A DNA stretch of 64,000 nt from SIG480 sp045537045 (GTDB lineage: Bacteria > Bacillota > Clostridia > Oscillospirales > JAAYXM01). Within the stretch, counting starts at the first letter, position 1. The number at the start of each line of letters is the position of its first letter. The stretch covers positions 29,685 to 93,684 of the forward strand of contig JAZSOS010000040.1 of NCBI GenBank assembly GCA_045537045.1, read 5' to 3'. This document shows positions 58,304-64,000 of the stretch, in pieces. The notes below the pieces were generated by a model. The model was not told the DNA's origin. It did no database searches and saw only the letters and a program-made list of their open reading frames with translations. The translations under genes and the position numbers were made by a program.

Positions 58304-59863
58304 TCATTTTGCGACTCCGGCGTGTTTTTTAATATCATTGAACTTCCATACGATTTCGATGCTCTCGGTATCATAAACGATAATTCTCTCGACTGCATCA
58401 TATAAATGTTCTTTTAGTTTCTCATCAGACAGCCCGAACATTCCACTAACAGACTGATGCTGTTCTGTTGCGGAAATACTCTTACGGCTGTTCTCTTCAT
58501 ATCGGGCTTCACACCCTTCGATCTCTTCTTTCAGGGAAGTTTGCCTCTGCGCAAGTTCATCTTTCTTTTCAAGGTATTTCTCTGCAGAGATCTCACCTTC
58601 GCGGTACTGTTCGTATATTATAAACCTTTCTCTTCCACAGGCATCATATTGTGCTTTGAGTAAAGAAAGCTGACACCGTAAGCTTTCCCCTTCGCTTTTT
58701 GCCGTTTCCTTTATTGCAGAAGCTTCAACCTGAGCGATTTCTATCTGCCTCTTCAGTGCCTCAAGGAGCACTTCTTCCACTTCCGCTTTTTTCCAGCGTA
58801 CACGCGCGCACTCACTTCCATTATGATAACGATGAGAAGGACAAGCAAAAACAGTGCCGTTGGCCTTTTCCAGCTTGCCACCGCAATGGGCGCAATAATA
58901 AACTCTGTCGGTCTTGTCATGGTCTGCCCTGGAACTCCTACGCCGTCTCCTGATTGCATCCTGAGCTCTGTCATATTCATTCTGCGTAACAATGGCATCA
59001 TGGGCATTCTCCCTGATATACCATTCTTCTTTTGGAACGCGCCGTTGATTCTTGTCGCGGATAAAGCGGCTCTCTCGTGTATGGTTGACCATCGTGCCGG
59101 TGTACTTAATATTCTCAATCATAGCTAAGAGGGCGCGATGTGTCCACTGGGGCTTTTGGGCAGAGTTTTTTCTGGTAACTGCCTTCTGCTGTGCAGGAGT
59201 AGGAATGCCTTCGGTATTCAGCTCTTTGGCAATCTGAGTGCAGGTCTTTCCGGCAATGACATCCAAGAAGATCCGGCGAACAACCGGAGCTGTCTTTTCG
59301 TCAATTATCATTTTATGTTTCTGCGCAGGATGAGCCTTATACCCGTAGGGGACACAGGACACATACTTTGCTTCCCGTTGTTTTATTCCCATCGCAGACT
59401 TGACTTTTTTCGAAAGATCCTTGCTGTAATAATCATAAATCAGATTTTTAAATGCAACATCCATACCGATGGTCTTGCCCGCATGATTCTCACTGTCATA
59501 GTTATCATTGACAGACTTGAAGCGGATGCCGAGAAATGGGAAGATATGTTCCAGATAGTCGCCAACCTCAAGATAGTCTCTCCCGAAACGTGAAAGGTCT
59601 TTTACTACAATGCAACTGATCTCTCCTTTCTTCGCCGCCTCTATCATATTCATAAATCCGGGACGGTCAAAATTTGTACCGGAGAACCCATCATCATAAA
59701 ATTCAATTCTGGAAAGGTCACAAAGTGTCGAGTCCTGATCTAAGTGTCGGTTGATTAGCAACCTTTGTGATGTGATACTGTTACTCTCATCTTTAAGCTT
59801 GTTGGTCTGCTTGTCCACATCTTCAAGAGACACACGCAAATATACTGCAATCTGTTGCTTCAC
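58304..59863 (-). CDS. Large serine recombinase 3
   Basis: 519 residues from a GTG at 59863 overlapping the stop of recombinase 2 (TAGTG), with AGGAGG upstream. Catalytic domain: AVYLRVSLED (nucleophile Ser12), IEFYDDGFSGTNFDRPGFMNMI, CIVVKDLSRFGRDYLEVGDY. A recombinase domain and a zinc ribbon follow (YYCAHCGGKLEK...CPSHR...CARVRW), then a coiled coil and the C-terminal tail. It is the gene closest to the insertion junction, so it is a candidate for the integrase/excisionase. A GGAGTC/GACTCC hairpin overlaps its stop. Confidence 0.92.
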   Translation of the reverse strand: MKQQIAVYLRVSLEDVDKQTNKLKDESNSITSQRLLINRHLDQDSTLCDLSRIEFYDDGFSGTNFDRPGFMNMIEAAKKGEISCIVVKDLSRFGRDYLEVGDYLEHIFPFLGIRFKSVNDNYDSENHAGKTIGMDVAFKNLIYDYYSKDLSKKVKSAMGIKQREAKYVSCVPYGYKAHPAQKHKMIIDEKTAPVVRRIFLDVIAGKTCTQIAKELNTEGIPTPAQQKAVTRKNSAQKPQWTHRALLAMIENIKYTGTMVNHTRESRFIRDKNQRRVPKEEWYIRENAHDAIVTQNEYDRAQDAIRRRRRSSRADHDKTDRVYYCAHCGGKLEKANGTVFACPSHRYHNGSECARVRWKKAEVEEVLLEALKRQIEIAQVEASAIKETAKSEGESLRCQLSLLKAQYDACGRERFIIYEQYREGEISAEKYLEKKDELAQRQTSLKEEIEGCEARYEENSRKSISATEQHQSVSGMFGLSDEKLKEHLYDAVERIIVYDTESIEIVWKFNDIKKHAGVAK

Positions 59864-61563
59864 TATGCGACCTCCTTTCTGATTCTTTCACAAGTGTTTG
59901 TGAGTTCCACAAATTCATCCATATAGCTGAGTTTGATTTCCAGCGTCCCGTCCTCATGCAGCTTCATTGTTTCGATGAAAGCATCAGCCATTTCAGCCGA
60001 CATTTCTGTTGCGTCATAGAAGCGTTGTATCATTCCCTTCCACTTCATTTCTCCGGTGATGTTCTCTTCATTCTTCTGTCTTAAGGATTCAAGCTCAGAT
60101 AGCTTAATTTCAAGAGCCTTAATGTCTTCCATTACAATCTCTCTGTGATAACCATATTCCTCTTGTGAAAGCAATCCTTCTTTGAGATCTACATACATAT
60201 CACTAAGAAGCGACTGCTTATGTGTCAGTCTTTGTTTCAGTGCTGTGATTTCCTGCCGGGTATCCCTCTGCTTAAGTTTTGCTTTTTTTATCGTCAACAG
60301 TCTGTGCAAAGTTTTCTCGATGTCTATAAAAACATCCATCTGAGATTTGATAAAACTGAATACTGCTTCGTCTAAATCAGCTTTGCGCATTTTGATGTCA
60401 GAGCAACCTCTCAATCCGTGTTCTGCATAAGTGGGGCATTTGAAAGTAAAATACACCTTATCCTTTTTTCTGCTGATTGACCTGTGCAGTTTCATAATAG
60501 AACCGCATTGGGTACAAGTGAATTTTTTGCCGTAAATATTCTTTTCTTTTGGGAGGTAGTCATATTTACCGATATTTGCTTTTTGCCGTTCTTTTGCGGC
60601 ATTATTGACCTGCTGTACTCTTTCAAACAATTCCTCACTGATTAGCGGCTCATGTGTATTCTTTACTATAACCCACTCATCTTCAGATGTAATATGATAC
60701 GGTATGCCGCCGTATAGGCACTGGCTTGCTTTCTTCTGAGCAAGATGCCCGATATAAACAATGTTTTTCAGTAATTCCGTAACTATATGTTTATTCCAAA
60801 GGATTGTCCTTCCCTTCTTGTTGTTATTGGTTTCGATGCCTTGATTGATTCTATGCTGACTCGGTGATGGTATTCCGGCATCGTTAAGCTTTTTATTGAT
60901 ACCCATATAACTGATTCCTTCAGCTCTCCATTCAAATATCTGCCGAACTACCGGAGCTGTTTCGGGATCAACAATCAGACGGTTCTTGTTTTTCGGATCT
61001 TTGAGATAACCATGAGGGGCGTAGTTTCCTATATAATCCCCTCGTTCCATTTTTGTCCGCAACGCAGAAGTAACCTTTCTTGAAATATCTTTTGCATAAT
61101 AATCATTTACAATATTTGAAAGGGATGCACTAAGCTGTCCTTCACTCGTAACCGTTGCAGTATCATAGTTATCATTGACAGCAATGAAACGCAGATTGTA
61201 AAACGGACAAATCTTTTCAATGAATTGAGATGTCTCGATATAATTTCTTCCCAGTCGCGAAAGGTCCTTAACAATGATACAATCCACTGTTCCCGCCTGA
61301 ACAGCTTCCATCATTCTATTGAACTCGGGGCGCAGAAAGTCTGTGCCTGTATAACCGTTATCAACGAATAATGCAACTTTCTTCAGGTGAGGTTGATTTT
61401 CAACATACTCTTCAAGAAAAGTTGTCTGGTTCTCAACGGAATCGGAATCCTTTCCGTTATCCTCTACAGAAAGTCTGACATATAGCGCGGTCTTCCAAGT
61501 ATAAGCGACTGTGTCTGTCGGAGCAGGCGTAAAGCTTTGTTTTTTGCGTGATACTCGTGCCAT
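59863..61563 (-). CDS. Large serine recombinase 2
   Basis: 566 residues; ATG at 61563 overlaps the stop of recombinase 1 (TAATG). Nucleophile Ser32 in LYVRLSVEDNGKDSDSVENQ; FVDNGYTGTDFLRPEFNRMM; CIIVKDLSRLGRNYIETSQF. Zinc ribbon FTCTQCGSIMK...FKCP...GCSD and a long coiled coil (about 420-510). The N-terminal 24-residue extension is basic. Diverged from recombinases 1 and 3 across the recombinase domain. Confidence 0.92.
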   Translation of the reverse strand: MARVSRKKQSFTPAPTDTVAYTWKTALYVRLSVEDNGKDSDSVENQTTFLEEYVENQPHLKKVALFVDNGYTGTDFLRPEFNRMMEAVQAGTVDCIIVKDLSRLGRNYIETSQFIEKICPFYNLRFIAVNDNYDTATVTSEGQLSASLSNIVNDYYAKDISRKVTSALRTKMERGDYIGNYAPHGYLKDPKNKNRLIVDPETAPVVRQIFEWRAEGISYMGINKKLNDAGIPSPSQHRINQGIETNNNKKGRTILWNKHIVTELLKNIVYIGHLAQKKASQCLYGGIPYHITSEDEWVIVKNTHEPLISEELFERVQQVNNAAKERQKANIGKYDYLPKEKNIYGKKFTCTQCGSIMKLHRSISRKKDKVYFTFKCPTYAEHGLRGCSDIKMRKADLDEAVFSFIKSQMDVFIDIEKTLHRLLTIKKAKLKQRDTRQEITALKQRLTHKQSLLSDMYVDLKEGLLSQEEYGYHREIVMEDIKALEIKLSELESLRQKNEENITGEMKWKGMIQRFYDATEMSAEMADAFIETMKLHEDGTLEIKLSYMDEFVELTNTCERIRKEVA

Positions 61564-63254
61564 TACACCGCCTCCCTTGCTACACGAATTATTTTCTTTT
61601 TGTCCTCCTTCGCGCTTTGTTCTTCCAGAAACTCTACAATTGATGCAAAACGGTCATAATGCATGAGCTGAACATCAATGTCCTTATTCTCACGTATGTG
61701 AATAAAATCAATCAAGCTGACCACAGCATTGCGTGTAAGCTCCTGAATATTTTCATACTGTCTGAATTGAGAAAGCCAACCCTGCTGTTCTCTCAAACCT
61801 CCCATAACGCTGTTGCGCTCACTTATGAGTTTAGAAACTGCATCTTTCGCCTCTTTTATTTGCTGTTCAAACTGACCCGAAAAAGTTTTGTATTCCTCAC
61901 GGGTAATAAATCCGCTGCGGAAATCTTCATATGCGCCCATCTTGAGTCTTTTATTCTTATCAACAGCCTCTTCGTGAAAAGCTATCTTGGCTTTAATTTT
62001 CTCAAGCTCCCGATTTTCCCACGCGAGTTTGTCAATCTGTGTCAGCGCATCCGCCATATTCATAGCCGCGGCGATATGCCCTTGAATAACCGCCAACACA
62101 GCATCATATACAACGGATTCCTTGATGCTGTGAGATGAGCAGGTGTCTTTATCATTCTTGTTTCCGCCGCAAATGAAATAGGAATATTCGTGACCGCCAG
62201 AGCGCGACACCCTGCGCACCATAGGACTTCCACAATCTGCACAGAAAATCTTGCCGGAAAACGGATGCACGCCTTTTGTTCCGACAGGACTTCTGGTATC
62301 TTCCAGCATTATACGCTGTACGAGGTCGAACTGGGAAGAAGAGATAATAGCTTCATGAGCGTTTTCCGTCCGACACCACTCACTCGAAGGCTTTACCACT
62401 GTTTTCTTTACCTTGTGATTAGGCGAGGTTGTCTTTCCCTGCACAAGCGTACCGGTGTATATTTCGTTTTTTAATATCCGATATATAGCAACTGCACTCC
62501 ACTGTGCAACTTGTTTTGTTTGAAAGCAAGTTCTTTGCTTTGAGCCTTTTGCTTTCTTATATTCAATAGGGGAGGGGATATGGTTATCGTTTAAGTGTTC
62601 TGCAATCTGTGCCGGAGATAACCCTTCAATTTTCCATTTGAAAATTTCCTGCACTACTGCAGCCGCTTCCGGATCAATAACCAACTGATTTTTATTGTCC
62701 GGAGCTCTCATATAACCGTATACTACGCGCGTCCCGACAAACTGGCCACTACGCCGCTTTGCCTCAAGATTAGTTCTTACCTTAATTGATATGTCACGAC
62801 AGTACGAGTCATTCATCAGGTTTTTAAACGGCAGCACCAGCTCATTATCCGCCGCACCCGGTTGTGCATTGTCATAGTTATCATTAATTGCAATAAAACG
62901 AATCCCAAGAGCAGGGAAAACCTTTTGTATATATTCTCCCGCACCTATATACTCACGTCCGAAACGCGACAGGTCTTTTACGACGATGCAATCAATCTTA
63001 CCGTTTTTAACATCCTCTATCATTCGGTTGAAATCAGGACGCTCAAAATTTGCCCCCGTAAATCCGTCATCGCAATATTCTTCTACGACAGTTATTTCAG
63101 GATGCTTTTTCAGATAGTCGAGTATGAGAATTCTCTGGTTAGATATACTGTCACTCTCTGTTTTTTTATGTGAAAAAGAAAAATCACCATCTTCCTTCGA
63201 TAACCTAAGGTAGATGGCGGCTTTGTATTCTCTGTCTAAAGATAATTTAAGCAT
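61563..63254 (-). CDS. Large serine recombinase 1
   Basis: 563 residues from the ATG at 63254, 6 nt after AAAGGAGTG. Nucleophile Ser19 in AIYLRLSKEDGDF; YCDDGFTGANFERPDFNRMI; CIVVKDLSRFGREYIGAGEY. Zinc ribbon IFCADCGSPMVRR...FICGG...CSSH and a coiled coil (~400-480). First gene of the operon. A candidate -10 (TATAAT, minus strand, 63347-63342 region) lies upstream with a poor -35. Confidence 0.92.
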   Translation of the reverse strand: MLKLSLDREYKAAIYLRLSKEDGDFSFSHKKTESDSISNQRILILDYLKKHPEITVVEEYCDDGFTGANFERPDFNRMIEDVKNGKIDCIVVKDLSRFGREYIGAGEYIQKVFPALGIRFIAINDNYDNAQPGAADNELVLPFKNLMNDSYCRDISIKVRTNLEAKRRSGQFVGTRVVYGYMRAPDNKNQLVIDPEAAAVVQEIFKWKIEGLSPAQIAEHLNDNHIPSPIEYKKAKGSKQRTCFQTKQVAQWSAVAIYRILKNEIYTGTLVQGKTTSPNHKVKKTVVKPSSEWCRTENAHEAIISSSQFDLVQRIMLEDTRSPVGTKGVHPFSGKIFCADCGSPMVRRVSRSGGHEYSYFICGGNKNDKDTCSSHSIKESVVYDAVLAVIQGHIAAAMNMADALTQIDKLAWENRELEKIKAKIAFHEEAVDKNKRLKMGAYEDFRSGFITREEYKTFSGQFEQQIKEAKDAVSKLISERNSVMGGLREQQGWLSQFRQYENIQELTRNAVVSLIDFIHIRENKDIDVQLMHYDRFASIVEFLEEQSAKEDKKKIIRVAREAV

Positions 63255-63417
63255 AAACGCCACTCCTTTATTCTATTTCCGTCAGATAACAGGAAAACAC
63301 CGGAGTGGTATTTTGCTTGATTTTGTCCAAAATGATTATATCATACCCTTGAACAAAAATCCAGTTAATTCAGATTAGTTTTTTTTATAAATATTTTCCA
63401 ATCATCCGACTGCAGAG

Positions 63418-63642
63418 TTACATACTTGCCAAAAGATTTACAAAATTATCATTGATTGTATCTTGAGTATTTGCATAAGAAACTCTTACTATCGTGTCTC
63501 CCACTTTAAATAAATATGGGTTTTTGATTTGTTCAACATACGACTTTAAACGTTTTTCCATTGGTTGCGAGCGATCAACTTTTACATCCCTTATATCGAC
63601 GAGAGCATTAAGCATTTCTCTTCTTTCCCGTTCATTACTCAT
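63418..63642 (-). CDS. DUF6870-type small protein of integrative elements
   Basis: 74 residues (MSNERERREMLNALVDIRDV...FKVGDTIVRVSYANTQDTIN). The pattern MLNALVDIRDVKVD...KSYVEQIKNPYLFKVGDTIVRVSYA matches short proteins commonly found in clostridial conjugative elements. The function is unknown. GAGGATG lies before the ATG. It is separated from the recombinases by 164 bp without a recognisable gene. Confidence 0.75.
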   Translation of the reverse strand: MSNERERREMLNALVDIRDVKVDRSQPMEKRLKSYVEQIKNPYLFKVGDTIVRVSYANTQDTINDNFVNLLASM

Positions 63643-63904
63643 ACAATCACCATCCTCGTTTTTATTTTAAACCAAAATTTACCTTTCTATACAATAGCTT
63701 GTAATTACTGTGCAAGACGGATGGCAGTATGTACTGCTCCATAGGAATTTCACCTTCCTTATACCTCGGACTGTGGCTGAACAGAAGTATCATTATATGT
63801 ATCCGCTTTGCACTATTCCCGGCTTTTGCCGTTCTTTTCAAGGTTCAAAATCGGGTTATATTGGGGAAGGGGTTATGAAACCCTTTCATAAGTAACCAGA
63901 AAAA
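63643..63904. other. 262-bp gap inside the element
   Basis: No gene is supported. GGTTA-GAAA / TTTC-TAA-TAACC (63871-63897) forms a hairpin just past the sigma-like gene's stop and may be its terminator. The rest shows nothing clear. Confidence 0.4.
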
Positions 63905-64000
63905 TCAGCCTTTTGTAAACCCCATTTTCAAAATTTCTTCAATTTTTCTTAGCCCTGACTCTATAGACTTGCTTATCGCCATTTTACTTACACCTTCAAT
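63905..64000 (-). CDS. Sigma-70-like regulator, C-terminal 31 residues
   Basis: Partial, running off the right edge. The visible residues read EGVSKMAISKSIESGLRKIE then EILKMGFTKG, the end of a region-4 helix-turn-helix. Sigma-like proteins of this kind are carried by many clostridial mobile elements. Only the last part can be judged. Confidence 0.65.
   Translation of the reverse strand: MEGVSKMAISKSIESGLRKIEEILKMGFTKG

Larger units (their letters stand above)
58135..64000. mobile_element. Integrative element with three serine recombinases, inserted in spoVT (left end)
   Basis: Starts at the break in spoVT and continues past the window. Contents (all minus strand): three large serine recombinases in tandem, a DUF6870-type small protein and the end of a sigma-70-like regulator, a set common at the ends of clostridial conjugative or mobilisable elements. 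A 14-bp inverted repeat (58170-58183/58204-58217) lies just inside the end. The other end, cargo and the partner attachment site are not visible. Confidence 0.82.

Overview
The window is chromosomal DNA of an endospore-forming member of the Clostridia. The evidence is spoVT and a SpoIID protein, a nine-gene V-type ATPase operon, consensus sigma-A promoters with 17-bp spacers, strong AGGAGG-type ribosome binding sites, and clostridial housekeeping families (DUF3048 lipoprotein, Mbeg1-like hydrolase, mini-RNase III, U32 peptidase). No rRNA or marker gene fixes the genus; a gut-type Oscillospirales-like lineage is only a guess.

Layout. 1-244 is the start of a DegT-type aminotransferase. 411-3760 (minus) is a compact phage-derived operon: scaffold, major capsid protein, a small structural-type protein, holin, phosphodiester-glycosidase/SH3 lysin and an XhlA-like protein. 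It has no terminase, portal or tail genes. It faces a tRNA-Met/tRNA-Glu operon across an array of six TGCCA words spaced exactly 11 bp apart. 4.4-9.8 kb holds a metallophosphoesterase-like gene, an EamA transporter, an aldo/keto reductase, tRNA-Arg, nadA and a zinc-ribbon protein. 9.9-18.4 kb is the ATPase operon (order H-I-K-E-C-F-A-B-D), whose K ring carries the sodium-binding residues. 18.5-25.9 kb carries mrnC, a DUF3048 lipoprotein, glnA, an Mbeg1 hydrolase, a LysR regulator, prmA and a membrane protein. 26.0-28.4 kb is a tRNA-Ser locus followed by a small AT-rich island holding a muramidase-like gene that needs a -1 frameshift, and a lipoprotein. 28.6-37.4 kb holds transporters (NSS, APC), an SdpR/SdpI pair, a metal ATPase with its ArsR regulator, a glycosyltransferase and an AbrB-like protein. 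37.5-44.7 kb has three tandem M42 peptidases, SpoIID, citrate synthase and RadC. 45.1-49.0 kb is an AraC-controlled sugar isomerase/dehydrogenase operon. 49.8-57.2 kb is a long minus-strand housekeeping run (tmk, mltG, folate cyclo-ligase, TagA and others). From 58.1 kb to the end lies the edge of an integrative element with three tandem large serine recombinases. It has separated spoVT from its first ten or so codons.

Three observations stand out. (1) The capsid operon and the tRNA-Ser island share the same unusual promoter: TTGGCA words at 11-bp period, the last exactly 22 nt before TATAAT, with matching bases between. This suggests a common regulator, perhaps of the OmpR/PhoB type, driving a phage-derived particle/lysis cassette and a muramidase cargo. 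(2) Three ~280-bp elements (9132-9410, 31387-31666, 57275-57553) have long terminal inverted repeats that differ in sequence between copies but pair within each copy. They share an internal hairpin and, in the last two, a 100-nt core with compensatory changes; they are either a structured RNA or a structure-conserving mobile repeat. (3) The spoVT interruption resembles the skin-type elements excised from sporulation genes during sporulation.

Coordinates, start codons and spacings were read by eye. Family assignments come from motif recognition, not database searches.
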